Assembly: GCF_007860175.1 (NCBI RefSeq)
Contig: NZ_SJPX01000006.1
Location: 188,074 to 252,073 of the forward strand
DNA: 64,000 nucleotides
Source of the DNA: Rubripirellula reticaptiva
GTDB taxonomy: Bacteria > Planctomycetota > Planctomycetia > Pirellulales > Pirellulaceae
Reading direction: 5' to 3'
Positions 50,937 to 60,581 of the stretch are shown in pieces (position 1 is the first letter of the stretch; each line of letters starts with the position of its first letter). The position numbers were made by a program, and so were the translations under genes. Below the pieces are notes generated by a model that did no database searches, had not been told where the DNA came from, and saw only the letters and a program-made list of their open reading frames with translations.

Positions 50937-52397
50937 TTAATCAATTAGGTTCTCAGAGTCATCGACTTCCGAGTTATCCGCATGCCGCTGAATCTCGTCG
51001 TCCGAGTTCTTCAGGCTCCCTTCGCCTTTACTCGCAGTTTCCAGATCACGCGAAGCGTCTCGATCGATTGTCGCCTTACCTTGGGAGCGGACGGCGACAC
51101 GTCCTTTAACAGCGGAAAAATCACGCGATTCATCGATCATCGCGACCGGAACTCCATTTGGGAAAACAACTTCACGGGCTTCGTCCGGCATGCTGATCTG
51201 GGCTTCCGTCAATGCCGTTTTCGCTTGACGCATCAGCGAGCTAGTGACCGAACCAGCATCGAAACGCTCTCCGTCGAGCCAGAACAAGACCTTCAAGTTC
51301 ACGGTTGCCGAGCCTAAGGATTCGACAAGTACCAACGGCTCAGGATCGTTCAACACGGAAGGATGATTCACCAACGTCTCGTGGATGATTTCTTGTGCTT
51401 CGCTCACCGAATCGTCAAACCCGATACCGACGATAAAATCTTTTCGGATGCGTGGCGACGATGAATAGTTCGTGATAGCCGATTTGTAGATGGTGCTATT
51501 GGGAATTTGAATGTGGTTGCCATCAACCGTTAGCAGCAGTGTCCCGCGAGTGGTAACGCGGCGGACGAAACCTTTGTAGCTATCGAGCTCGATCAGATCG
51601 CCAACGCTAAACGGACGGTTCAGACTGATCAGCACACTTGCCAGGTAGTTTTCAGCTATATCACGAAAGGCGAAACCAAGAGCGATGCCGACGAGACCTG
51701 TACCGCCTAGAACGGTAACGGCCAGTCGACTGAGTCCTGAAACCTTCAGCGCGATGTAGAGACCAATCAACATCACAAGCACGGCAACGACGCTCGCCAA
51801 AACCTGTTGCAACAATTGACTATCGACACGCCTCGCTGCAAGTTTCCGAGCGAGCGAAGCAGACAGCTTTGCCAGTGAGTAGGCGAGGAACAGCACGAAT
51901 GCCCCAACAGCCATTAGGGGCAAAAGTTGGACAAAGTCTCGACCAAGCTGCTTCATCTGGGCCACGGCGGGACTTATGTCCCACACGGGCCGGCCCCTCA
52001 CTTCAATTCGGTTAACCACCGCGACGACGTCCGAAGTACGCTGCGCGACTCGCTCGGCCCATTCGCGATGCTTCTCGCTGTCTGAGACGCCACTCAAGAA
52101 TACGACGCCTTCATCCGTCTTCACCGTAGGCGAATCGAACCAGCCGGTCGCAGTGAAAATTCGTTCGAGTCGCAAGGAAATCTCATCGTCTTCGGCAAGC
52201 GGATCGACCTCCACCTTATCCGGCGTCTCGATGGCTTTTTCTTCGTCGGGCACATTCTCGGTGACTTCGGCTATGCCGTCTTGCGCTATCAACGACTGTG
52301 GAACCACGCTAAGAGTAAGGAATCCCAGCAAGGTCACTGCAAAGCTCACTCGGATGGTGTTTTGAAACTTTGTGCGGTTTAAAAGGTGAGGCATCAT
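50937..52397 (-). CDS. MscS-family mechanosensitive channel with periplasmic BON domain
   Basis: 486 residues from ATG 52397. Signal-like N-terminus ending 'SVVPQSLIAQDG'; BON domain about 75-135 ('FDSPTVKTDEGVVFLSGVSD'); then two to three membrane helices and the MscS core with the pore helix 'GGTGLVGIALGFAFRDIAEN', followed by 'NRPFSVGDLIELDSYKGFVR' and the beta domain 'IQIPNSTIYKSAITNYSSSP'. A charged low-complexity C-terminal tail follows. It opens under membrane tension; the BON domain may bind lipid or the envelope. Longer start at 52508 rejected. Confidence 0.9.
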   Translation of the reverse strand: MMPHLLNRTKFQNTIRVSFAVTLLGFLTLSVVPQSLIAQDGIAEVTENVPDEEKAIETPDKVEVDPLAEDDEISLRLERIFTATGWFDSPTVKTDEGVVFLSGVSDSEKHREWAERVAQRTSDVVAVVNRIEVRGRPVWDISPAVAQMKQLGRDFVQLLPLMAVGAFVLFLAYSLAKLSASLARKLAARRVDSQLLQQVLASVVAVLVMLIGLYIALKVSGLSRLAVTVLGGTGLVGIALGFAFRDIAENYLASVLISLNRPFSVGDLIELDSYKGFVRRVTTRGTLLLTVDGNHIQIPNSTIYKSAITNYSSSPRIRKDFIVGIGFDDSVSEAQEIIHETLVNHPSVLNDPEPLVLVESLGSATVNLKVLFWLDGERFDAGSVTSSLMRQAKTALTEAQISMPDEAREVVFPNGVPVAMIDESRDFSAVKGRVAVRSQGKATIDRDASRDLETASKGEGSLKNSDDEIQRHADNSEVDDSENLID

Positions 52398-52950
52398 GCT
52401 GAATGATTCGGAACAGAGGTTTCTATCGATGGGTGTTTGTCGAGTATTATCCCGAGTGCTCGCGACTCTTTGCTGCTTGCTGCGTTGGTCCCATTCTCTG
52501 GTTACCAATCACTCGGTGGCTTGCCAAACCGACCGTGGTCTCACTTCGTACTTCCCCAGCAGGCTTTCCCAGTAGGCTCATCCTGGTTCGATTCGAAGCG
52601 ACGGGTGCTATTGCGGATAGGGTTCTAATCAGATCTTCGATGGTCGCTTTCCAGCTTTCCAGTCAACTCTGGGCGCGGCCTGAGTGTTTGCGACATGTTA
52701 CTAGAGTGTCCATTCGCAAACGGAGTGCCAACACGGGCAGGCAGCAGGTTCCCTACGTAAATTGTCGACTCCCTATCTTTCGGCGGTCGCAAAGCAGCCA
52801 TGTTGGTCGAATGCGGTCCACGCAGTCGTCGTTTGAATTTTCATTTCGCTTGAACTCTTTGAACCGCACGCACGCGATTCCGTTGGCATGCCACATGCTG
52901 ATGGGTTTTGGATAGTAAACCGAAACAAAAGCACCTAAGGGCAATCCTCT
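52398..52950. other. Intergenic region between divergent MscS and SHD1 genes
   Basis: 553 bases. A + strand frame from 52403 to 52915 exists, but its composition (many Arg/Ser/Cys) and lack of a ribosome site argue against a gene. It holds the two divergent promoters, not identified by eye. Confidence 0.45.
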
Positions 52951-53931
52951 ATGAACCGTCACATTCCGTTTCTTCTAATCGCAATGCTTTCTGTAAGTGA
53001 GTTGCGGGCCGAAATGCGTCAGTGGACAGATGAATCAGGCAAGTTTTCTGTGAAAGCAGAATTGCTTACTTCTGACCAAGACTTCGTTGTGCTTGAACTT
53101 GAAACGGACGGCGAGCTGATCGCGGTTCGAAGAAATGAGCTTTCCGAAGAAGACCAGGACTACATCACCGCAACCACGGATGTTCGGGGCAGCGATAGAT
53201 TAGCCAACTCGAAGAAGCCGAGTTCCGCGATTCAAAATTCGGAGTCTTACGACTCGACTTGGAACATGAACGACGGTCAAGTCGTGAAGGGACGTCTGAT
53301 TGGGTTCGGAACACAAGAATTAGTCATCAAGCGTGAACGAGGGCGCATCTTGGTCAATGACCAGGAACTTGACGAACTCCCCGCGGCCTATGCGAAGATC
53401 GTTCCCGACGTTGTGTCACGAGTGGATCGTGTGAAAGTAGAGACGCGAGAAGAACTTGAGACTCATCTTGCCGACAACGGCGCTGGCCCTTTCACCTACC
53501 GTGTCGAGGGCATACAGATCGATTTAGCGAGCTGGGGCGCAATCACAGTCCCCGTCTCTTTGTTGGCAGCAACCGAAGCGGGGCAAGTCAAACCAGCGTT
53601 TGAGCGATGGCAAGCGTCACACGAAGATGATGTCAGCGATTCCGAACGTACGGAAACCTCGAGTCGCGAACGACTGGTCCTTGACAGCCAAGAACGCTAT
53701 AGACGAAGAGCCCAGCAGCGTGAGCAACAACTCAAGATGATGGAGCTAAAACTGCTGTCCATAGAATCCGACCTCACCGACGTCTGGGAAGTCGCACTCT
53801 ATCCGACGCAGCGTTATGGATACCCGCGAACCGTTGTCGTTACCGCTCGCAGCAGCTTACAAGCCAAACAAATCGTGATTAACAAATATCCCAAATGGCG
53901 AGTCGGCCCGATTGCAAAACTCAGCTACTAG
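52951..53931 (+). CDS. Exported SHD1-domain protein
   Basis: 326 residues. Signal peptide (MNRHIPFLLIAMLSVSELRA), then an SHD1/SLA1-like domain: 'RQWTDESGKFSVKAELLTSD', ending 'ELSEEDQDYITA'. In planctomycetes this small domain is frequent on secreted proteins and is thought to bind peptides. The middle has a second beta-rich segment ('MNDGQVVKGRLIGFGTQELV'), then a basic coiled coil ('RYRRRAQQREQQLKMMELK') and a C-terminal domain of unknown type. Function unknown. Confidence 0.75.
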   Translation: MNRHIPFLLIAMLSVSELRAEMRQWTDESGKFSVKAELLTSDQDFVVLELETDGELIAVRRNELSEEDQDYITATTDVRGSDRLANSKKPSSAIQNSESYDSTWNMNDGQVVKGRLIGFGTQELVIKRERGRILVNDQELDELPAAYAKIVPDVVSRVDRVKVETREELETHLADNGAGPFTYRVEGIQIDLASWGAITVPVSLLAATEAGQVKPAFERWQASHEDDVSDSERTETSSRERLVLDSQERYRRRAQQREQQLKMMELKLLSIESDLTDVWEVALYPTQRYGYPRTVVVTARSSLQAKQIVINKYPKWRVGPIAKLSY

Positions 53932-54070
53932 CAAATGGTTTGCGAGGGATTGAAACGATGTCGTAAGTTTTTCCGTAGTAATCCGCCAGCAACCTTGCAG
54001 CCTTTGGCACATTAATCGCTCCGTTTGGATTGAGACTTTCGAACAATCCACCATTCACTTGAAAGAAAAC

Positions 54071-54844
54071 ATGCCCACAACGCTAGTCACGGGAGCCTCG
54101 TCCGGAATCGGCTGGGAACTTGCGAAACAGTTTGCCAGCGGCGGTAACGATGTTGTTCTTGTTGCACGAAGCGAAGGCAAGCTCAATGAGTTGGCCAAGC
54201 AAATCAGCGAGAACCAAGGCGTCAACACGACTGTCATTCCCATAGACCTTGCCAAACAAGACGCAGCGGATCAGCTATGCGACCAACTTGGCGAACGGTC
54301 GATCCAAGTAGATACGCTTGTCAACAATGCGGGATTCGGAGCACTCGGTAAATTCGCGGAGCTTTCCACAGACCGCCAAACCGAGATGCTGATGGTGAAC
54401 GTCGTTTCCCTGACCCGCCTCACCCGAATCCTGCTTCCCCAGATGCTTCAGCGTGGCGAGGGGGGAATCCTTAATGTCGGCTCGATCGCTGCCTATCAGG
54501 CTGGCCCAAACATGTCCGTTTACTACGCATCAAAAGCCTATGTTCTGTCGTTCACCGAAGGTTTGCGAGAGGAAGTAGCCGGTTCCGGCGTCCATGTCAC
54601 ATGCCTCGAACCTGGTGCAACGGAATCTGGATTCGGGGATGACTCAGGCATGGCGAAACTCGGCATGTTTTCGTCATCGACGATGTCAGCTGAAGCTGTC
54701 GCCAAAGCGGGATACGAGGGCTACGTCAATGACGAAGACGTCGTCATTCCCGGTTGGAAAAATCGTCTGATGGTGACGTCAACGAGTTTTCTCCCACGCT
54801 TTGCAACACGTAAATTGGTTGCCAAACTGCAAGACGTGCAGTGA
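54071..54844 (+). CDS. SDR family oxidoreductase
   Basis: 257 residues. 'TTLVTGASSGIGWELAKQF' cofactor motif, 'VDTLVNNAGFGALG', catalytic Ser in 'LNVGSIAAYQAG' and YYASKAYVLSF. The pattern fits the DltE/YciK-like group acting on acyl or sugar substrates. The ATG at 54071 is preceded by 'gaaag'; a TTG at 54059 is possible. It stands alone. Confidence 0.85.
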   Translation: MPTTLVTGASSGIGWELAKQFASGGNDVVLVARSEGKLNELAKQISENQGVNTTVIPIDLAKQDAADQLCDQLGERSIQVDTLVNNAGFGALGKFAELSTDRQTEMLMVNVVSLTRLTRILLPQMLQRGEGGILNVGSIAAYQAGPNMSVYYASKAYVLSFTEGLREEVAGSGVHVTCLEPGATESGFGDDSGMAKLGMFSSSTMSAEAVAKAGYEGYVNDEDVVIPGWKNRLMVTSTSFLPRFATRKLVAKLQDVQ

Positions 54845-54968
54845 ACCATCTCGCTCCTTCACTCAACGACGCGCTCGCTTCGAGCCTGCGACGTTGCTTC
54901 CCTATCGACAATGACACGTAGGTTGCCCAATCTACGTTTATTTGTTCCGCTATCTAAAAGAAAAACTC

Positions 54969-56099
54969 ATGAACCAACACGCTCCTCAACTGCTGTCTGA
55001 ACTTAATTGGGACGGACTTACCGCCAACAACCGTGTCGTCATGTCTCCTATGACACGCGGTCGTGCTGGCGAAACTATGACTGCTAACCCGTTGATGGCC
55101 CGCTACTACGCTCAGCGAGCATCAGCGGGAGTCATCATCACGGAAGGCACTTTCATTTCTCCGGAAGCTGTCGGCTGGAACCACGCACCTGGCATTTGGA
55201 CGGACAAGCAAGGCGAAGCGTGGAAGCCTGTAATCGACGCAGTGCACCAGCACAGGGATACGCCCATCTTTCTACAGCTCTGGCACACTGGCCGCGCATC
55301 ACATAGTGACTTCCACGACGGATCTCTTCCAGTCGCACCTTCGGCGATTCGTCATGAGGGTGACAAAATTCATACACCGTCGGGCGATAAGAAGCCGCAC
55401 GAAACTCCGCGTGCTTTGGAGACCGATGAGATTCCGCGCTTGATCGAGGACTACCGGCAGGCTGCTCTGCGAGCGAAGTCGGCCGGCTTCGATGGCGTCG
55501 AGATCCACTCGGCAAACGGCTACCTCTTGGACGAGTTTCTGCAATCCAAGACGAATCATCGAACGGATCAGTATGGTGGGAGTCTCGAGAATCGCTATCG
55601 TCTTCTGAGCGAAATTCTTGGCGCAGTCCGGACCGTGTTCGACGCATCGCGAATCGGTGTGCGCATCTCTCCGAATGGTTCGTTCAACGACATGGGTTCG
55701 CCAGATTTTCGCGAGACGTTTCTCTACGTCGCCAAGCAACTTAACGAAACCAATCTCGCATGGCTCGACGTGCTCGATGGGCTCGCGTTTGGGTTTCACG
55801 AACTAGGTGAGCCAATCACGTTGAAGGACATCAGAGAAGTCTACCATGGTCGGTTGATGGCAAACTGCGGTTACGACCGAGACCAGGCGGAACAGGCGGT
55901 CGCCGACGGACTAGCCGACTTCGTCGCATTCGGCAGACCCTACATCAGCAATCCCGATCTGGTCGAGCGTTTCGCAAACAATTGGACGCTCAACGATGTC
56001 GCGCCACAAAGCGTTTGGTACTCGCCTGGTCCTGAGGGCTACATCGATTTCCCAACGTATCAAGAGAGCGAAACTAAGAGTGCAACCGCAACGGGTTAG
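54969..56099 (+). CDS. Old yellow enzyme family alkene reductase (NemA type)
   Basis: 376 residues, FMN-dependent TIM barrel. 'NNRVVMSPMTRGRA' near the start; 'QLWHTGRASH'; the substrate-activating pair in 'GVEIHSANGYLLDEFLQ'; 'NHRTDQYGGSLENRYRLLSE'; and 'DFVAFGRPYISNPDL' at the FMN phosphate site. It reduces alpha,beta-unsaturated carbonyls or nitro compounds with NAD(P)H. The ATG at 54969 is chosen because 'aaaagaaaaactc' precedes it. Confidence 0.92.
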   Translation: MNQHAPQLLSELNWDGLTANNRVVMSPMTRGRAGETMTANPLMARYYAQRASAGVIITEGTFISPEAVGWNHAPGIWTDKQGEAWKPVIDAVHQHRDTPIFLQLWHTGRASHSDFHDGSLPVAPSAIRHEGDKIHTPSGDKKPHETPRALETDEIPRLIEDYRQAALRAKSAGFDGVEIHSANGYLLDEFLQSKTNHRTDQYGGSLENRYRLLSEILGAVRTVFDASRIGVRISPNGSFNDMGSPDFRETFLYVAKQLNETNLAWLDVLDGLAFGFHELGEPITLKDIREVYHGRLMANCGYDRDQAEQAVADGLADFVAFGRPYISNPDLVERFANNWTLNDVAPQSVWYSPGPEGYIDFPTYQESETKSATATG

Positions 56100-56407
56100 A
56101 GGGGATCTGCGCGATGACGAGGTGATGAAGTCTGCGGCTCGGATGTTAGCACCGCGTTAAGGTTGAAATCACTTGGCGCACTTTGTCGTTGTTAAGCGAG
56201 TTCTTTCGCCGCAAAACATTCGCAGGTCCAGCGCGTTCGTTGGTTTGATTATCGGATTCAATTGGCGTTTGAGGTGGCTCGGTTGTTAACCGGAGCAACG
56301 TCAATTCTTTCTACGGACGGTTGAAAGCGAGTCGAATTCGTGAAATTATTCGCGCCACCGCGGCTAACATCGCCGCGCTTGCAGTTGCTTTCCCTAGGCC
56401 TTGCGAA
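56100..56407. other. Intergenic region, no feature recognised
   Basis: 308 bases between the alkene reductase and the DoxX-like gene. No hairpin with a U-run and no gene was recognised; it includes the promoter of the following pair. Confidence 0.4.
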
Positions 56408-56803
56408 ATGCTACGTCGAATCTCAATCGTTCTCCTCGCTATCTTCTTTATCGCAGCCGGCACCATTCACTTTGCGTCGCCGGGCGTGTATTTGAAGATC
56501 ATGCCGGACTATATGCCTTGGCCGATGGCTTTGGTTTACCTGTCCGGATTGTTTGAGGTGCTGGGTGGGGTTGGCTTGGCAGATCAACGGCTACGGCGAG
56601 CGGCTGGGTGGGGATTGATCGCTCTGCTTGTCGCCGTATTCCCGGCGAACGTTAATATGCTTATGAACGCGGACCAGTTTCCGGCAATCCCGCTTTGGGC
56701 CTTGGTGGCTCGGTTGCCGCTTCAAGGCGTGCTGATTGCTTGGGTTTGGTGGGCGGCAGTAAAGCGAACAGACACCACGCAGTCGGTGGGGGCAGCATTG
56801 TGA
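56408..56803 (+). CDS. DoxX-like membrane protein
   Basis: 131 residues from ATG 56408, four hydrophobic helices: 'ISIVLLAIFFIAAGTIHFAS', 'YLSGLFEVLGGVGLAD', 'LIALLVAVFPANVNMLMNA' and 'LQGVLIAWVWWAA'. Matches the DoxX-like group with the conserved 'FPANV.M' segment. Overlaps the ZIP-type gene by four bases (GTGA). Confidence 0.78.
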   Translation: MLRRISIVLLAIFFIAAGTIHFASPGVYLKIMPDYMPWPMALVYLSGLFEVLGGVGLADQRLRRAAGWGLIALLVAVFPANVNMLMNADQFPAIPLWALVARLPLQGVLIAWVWWAAVKRTDTTQSVGAAL

Positions 56804-57516
56804 ACGAACTGACGCAGGTGCTTTTGCTGACGACGATGGCGGGTGCAGCCATTCCGATCGGTGGTTTGATTGCGATGTTCGAGAGACTTTCGCCTCAATG
56901 GATCGAAGAAGAGTTTCGTCATAGCGTGATCGCGTTCGGCGGCGGAGTGTTGATCTCGGCCGTTGCTTTGGTGCTAGTGCCTGATGGTGTGAAGGAGTTA
57001 TCGCTGGGCTGGATCGTGACCGCCTTCGTTGCAGGCGCTGTTGTGTTCTGGGGTTTGGAGACCCTGTTGGCGCGGTCGAAGAGTTCGATTGCCCAGTTGT
57101 TAGCGATGCTATCTGATTTCGTCCCCGAAGCGATCGCGTTGGGAGCTGCGTTTGCGCACGGGGAGAGAACGGGCGCGTTGCTGGCGGTCTTGATCGCACT
57201 GCAGAACTTGCCGGAGGGCTTCAATGCGTACCGCGAGCTAAATGCGAACGGGAAGATCGGTGGGAAAGCACTGGTCTTGTTACTGGCGGCATGCATCCCG
57301 CTAGGGCCACTGGCGGGATGGGTAGGCTACGAGCATCTGTCGGCTTACCCTAGAGTCGTTGGTTTTATCATGCTCTTTGCCGCCAGCGGGATTCTCTATT
57401 TGACGTTCCAAGATTTGGCACCGCAGTCCAAGGTCGAGAATCAAAGGGCCCCCGCAATTGGCGCCGTGCTCGGATTTTTACTCGGCGTCGTCGGTCAAGT
57501 CTTAATCGTCAGGTAA
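56800..57516 (+). CDS. ZIP-family metal transporter-like protein
   Basis: 238 residues from GTG 56800, coupled to the DoxX-like gene. Eight hydrophobic segments; ZIP helices IV and V are recognisable as 'SDFVPEAIALGAAFAHGE' and 'LLAVLIALQNLPEGFNAYRE'. In typical ZIP proteins the metal site uses HN..PEG in one helix and HE in the next; here the first reads QNLPEG, so one metal ligand is replaced. It probably still moves divalent cations or has changed substrate. Confidence 0.8.
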   Translation: MNELTQVLLLTTMAGAAIPIGGLIAMFERLSPQWIEEEFRHSVIAFGGGVLISAVALVLVPDGVKELSLGWIVTAFVAGAVVFWGLETLLARSKSSIAQLLAMLSDFVPEAIALGAAFAHGERTGALLAVLIALQNLPEGFNAYRELNANGKIGGKALVLLLAACIPLGPLAGWVGYEHLSAYPRVVGFIMLFAASGILYLTFQDLAPQSKVENQRAPAIGAVLGFLLGVVGQVLIVR

Positions 57517-57654
57517 GTTGATTTCTCGGCCCCGAATGACGCCGTGAAGAAGATTTTAAAGTTGAGAAATTTGAATGGCCCGAGTGATTTGTGTTTGTTA
57601 CGTTTCGGTTGCCGTTCATCGAGACGAGTGAGACAGACTGGCTACTAGCGGGGT

Positions 57655-57819
57655 GGTCGGAAAGGTCCCTTCTTCATCAAACTTCTTCTTCCATCAACGC
57701 AGGACGGTTTCACGGATATCCAAGGCTTTGACGACGGCTGCGTACGACATCCCCTGCTCGGTGATTTTCTTGACGGCGGCCAGTCTGAAATCTCGGTTGA
57801 ATGTTCGACGCTTGTTCAT
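57655..57819 (-). pseudogene. IS3-family transposase OrfA remnant
   Basis: From ATG 57819: MNKRRTFNRDFRLAAVKKIT, then 'GMSYAAVVKALDIRETVLR', a TGA at 57696-57694 and, in frame, WKKKFDEEGTF. This is the N-terminal helix-turn-helix of an IS3-type OrfA with a nonsense codon where relatives have Arg or Lys. No OrfB or terminal repeats are seen, so it is a short relic downstream of the ZIP gene. Confidence 0.75.
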
Positions 57820-57959
57820 GGATCGGATCCACTTTCAAATTTTCGGGGCAATTCCAGATGCAGGTAGACGCTCGGTCAGAATCACGTCGCCTTGTACGGC
57901 AAACGCGCTCATTGAATCGGATGTGGAGTCGAATACAGGCCAGAATTTTCAAATCATTT

Positions 57960-59195
57960 CTATGTGAACAGCGGTAGTGACTTGTATGAATTGCCGAGGA
58001 TTGGCGTTGGGGCGGTACCGAGCCAATCTTCCAGGATAGTCGCGTAGACTTGGCGGAAATCGTATTCGTGTTTTAGGTCGCCGTCTTGCAGGTCCGCTAA
58101 GTTCGGACGCTTGCCGACGATTCCGGCCTCAACGCAACCACCGCATAAGAACATCGGCCCCGCAGCACCATGGTCGGTTCCTTCGCTGGCGTTTTCCGCG
58201 ACGCGTCGACCGAACTCGCTGAACGTCATCACACAGACTCGTTTGCCATGGTCGTGAGCCTCTAAGTCGCGAACCAACGCGTTGACCGCGTCACTCCATT
58301 GCCGCAACAAAATTCCGTGAGTCGCAGCCTGCTGGGCGTGCGTGTCAAAACCGTCGTGTTGAAGGTAGTAGACACGCGTCGTCAGCTGTGCATCGATCAA
58401 CTGGGCGACCACTCGCAATTTGTTGCCCAAATCGGTTTGGGGATACTTCACGTCACTTCGGTAAGTTGAAGCCGCTTCGGCGACACGCTCACTAGCGGAT
58501 ATTGCTGACGTGGTGCTTGATTGCAGAAAACGCAACAATTCGTTGTCTTGTTCTGTACTATCTGTCTTACGATTCTGTAGCAACCGACGCAGTGACTGTT
58601 TATCGTCGCCTCGCAATTGAAACTCTGCCAGTTCCTTCACTGTTGGAACTCGAATTTTCGTCGAAGCGATTGCCATCGGCTGTTGTTCGCGACCGAGGTG
58701 CAGCGCGGGCACATCACCACCAGAAGTTGCCGGTTGACGATCCAGGAATCGACCGAGCCATCCATCGCTGCGTGGTTCGTCCTTCCGCCGACAAGTGTGC
58801 CAAATGTCCATCGATTCGAAATGTGAACGATTTGGCCTTTCATAGCCTACGCTGCGAACGACGGTAAACAGACCGTCTTGCAGTAGATTGTGCATGCCCG
58901 TCATTGACGGATGCAAACCCGTTTCGTCATCGACTTTCAGTACATCGGTTTTGGGGATCGAGAGCTTCGGACGAGCAGATCGGTAGTCGTCGTCCGCGTA
59001 CGGCACGATCGTATTCAAGCCGTCGTTACCACCCGACATCTGCACGACAACAAGGACTCGATCGTCCATCGTTTTCCCCGCTGTCGCAGCCTCGGCAAAA
59101 CACTCTGGCAGCACTGAACCGACTCCGATTGCGGCAGCACCACCGATGGAGGACCGTAAAAAACGGCGTCGATTTTGATTTGTTGAAATCAGCAT
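57960..59195 (-). CDS. DUF1501 secreted protein (Tat substrate)
   Basis: 411 residues. Twin-arginine leader (NRRRFLRSSIGGAAAIGVG). DUF1501 hallmarks: 'VLVVVQMSGGNDGLNTIVPY', 'HFESMDIWHT', 'GFDTHAQQAATHG', 'CVMTFSEFGRRVAENASEG', 'TDHGAAGPMFLCGG'. The fold is alkaline-phosphatase-like, but the substrate is unknown. Such genes are numerous in planctomycetes and normally paired with DUF1800 genes, as here (18-base gap downstream of it). Confidence 0.9.
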   Translation of the reverse strand: MLISTNQNRRRFLRSSIGGAAAIGVGSVLPECFAEAATAGKTMDDRVLVVVQMSGGNDGLNTIVPYADDDYRSARPKLSIPKTDVLKVDDETGLHPSMTGMHNLLQDGLFTVVRSVGYERPNRSHFESMDIWHTCRRKDEPRSDGWLGRFLDRQPATSGGDVPALHLGREQQPMAIASTKIRVPTVKELAEFQLRGDDKQSLRRLLQNRKTDSTEQDNELLRFLQSSTTSAISASERVAEAASTYRSDVKYPQTDLGNKLRVVAQLIDAQLTTRVYYLQHDGFDTHAQQAATHGILLRQWSDAVNALVRDLEAHDHGKRVCVMTFSEFGRRVAENASEGTDHGAAGPMFLCGGCVEAGIVGKRPNLADLQDGDLKHEYDFRQVYATILEDWLGTAPTPILGNSYKSLPLFT

Positions 59196-59213
59196 CTTGA
59201 TGGATCCTGGTGT

Positions 59214-60581
59214 CTACGTCAGTTGGCAAATGGGTAGCGAAGTGATGGCGTGGAGCAATGAACGCATTTGCCGATCTTGATCACTAGATCGGGATGTAGC
59301 GGTTTCGAGCAGTCGTGATCTGGTTGCATTGTCTAGCGGAATCGCAAGCAAGCAGTGCTCGAAGTGGTTGATGGCTTGATCAAGCGATCGTACATCGCGT
59401 TCACGCAAATATTTGGACAGACTCTTACCGTCAAAAAGAGTCGCGTCGTCATTTAAGACATCTGCGATCAAGTTTGCTCGTCCGAGCAACGTTGACGAAT
59501 TGATCCAAGCTCTGCCACCATCCCAACCCTTCACGTTGGGCGGATAGAACAGCCCTTGGCCGACGTTCAGCAAGCCTTCAGCGACTAACGGTGTATTGGT
59601 TGTACCATTGAGACTTCGCAGCATCCCAATGATAAGTTCAACAGGTGACTTGATCTTGCGACCGATCGCGATGGATGAAAAGAAGGCATTGCTAGTAAGG
59701 ATTCGCTGAATCACCGGTGCAACTTGCAGATCATTTTCGCGAAATAGATCTGCTAGCGGTTGGATCATCGCATCGGTCGGGCTTGGTTCATCGCTGACGA
59801 AGAATCGAACCAGTTTGCGAACGACGAACCGTTGAGCTGCGGGTTGTTCCAAAACGATTCTGACACCGTCCTCACCGTCGAAATTTCCATTTTGCCCGAG
59901 TACTCTCTTGACTTCCGAATCATGCTGGTAGCGATTCTTGCGAAATCTCTTGTTCTTAATTTCCCAGCCTGTGAAACATCGTGCTAATTGCAGAACGTCA
60001 GTTTCGCTGTAGTTTCCTTCGCCTAGGCAGAACAATTCCATCAATTCGCGGGCGAAGTTTTCGTTGGGATGAGCCTTGCGATTGACCGCTGAATCGAGGT
60101 AGATCAGCATCGCTGGGTCTTGCGAGATTTTGTGAACCAGTTCGCCAAAGTTCCCCAGCGCGTGTTCACGCAGAAGCTGGTTTTGGTTCCACATCATTCT
60201 TGCGTCTTTAACTTTCTCGGCTCCGGTAGCAAAATGACCGTGCCAAAAGATCGTCGCTTTCTCGATCAATTGGTTCGGCGTGTTGAGCAGTCGATAGACC
60301 CAAGCCGCAGACAACTTCTTCGGGTCACCGCCCGCAAGAGTTGCTTTGGCGAGCGTGTCGGCAGTGGACCGGAACTCGGATGGCTCTTGGTTTTGAGCAA
60401 TCAGTCCAATGACCACGTCCGAAGGGGCGAGTTTGACTGCCGAGTCTATGCCGGCCAGATCAACGCCAAACCCGGCACGACGGAACAAGTGTGCTGCCGC
60501 CGATCGGTCCCAAGGTCGTTCGGAAGACGGCTGAAACGGCTGCCATGCCCAAGCCGCGTCCATGGATTCCGTGTCACTCAT
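59214..60581 (-). CDS. DUF1800 family protein
   Basis: 455 residues. 'AAHLFRRAGFGVDLAGI', 'LIEKATIFWHGHFATGAEKV', 'HPNENFARELMELFCLGEGN', 'RCFTGWEIKN' and 'FYPPNVKGWDGGRAWINSST' are the family motifs. Role unknown, probably acting with the DUF1501 partner at the cell surface. No signal peptide of its own is evident. Its ATG overlaps the stop of the 598-residue gene by four bases, so the three are translated together. Confidence 0.9.
   Translation of the reverse strand: MSDTESMDAAWAWQPFQPSSERPWDRSAAAHLFRRAGFGVDLAGIDSAVKLAPSDVVIGLIAQNQEPSEFRSTADTLAKATLAGGDPKKLSAAWVYRLLNTPNQLIEKATIFWHGHFATGAEKVKDARMMWNQNQLLREHALGNFGELVHKISQDPAMLIYLDSAVNRKAHPNENFARELMELFCLGEGNYSETDVLQLARCFTGWEIKNKRFRKNRYQHDSEVKRVLGQNGNFDGEDGVRIVLEQPAAQRFVVRKLVRFFVSDEPSPTDAMIQPLADLFRENDLQVAPVIQRILTSNAFFSSIAIGRKIKSPVELIIGMLRSLNGTTNTPLVAEGLLNVGQGLFYPPNVKGWDGGRAWINSSTLLGRANLIADVLNDDATLFDGKSLSKYLRERDVRSLDQAINHFEHCLLAIPLDNATRSRLLETATSRSSDQDRQMRSLLHAITSLPICQLT

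Noticed and set aside
52403-52915. 170-codon + strand frame between the MscS and SHD1 genes
   Set aside because: Arg/Ser/Cys-rich composition, no Shine-Dalgarno, and it starts inside the MscS 5' region.
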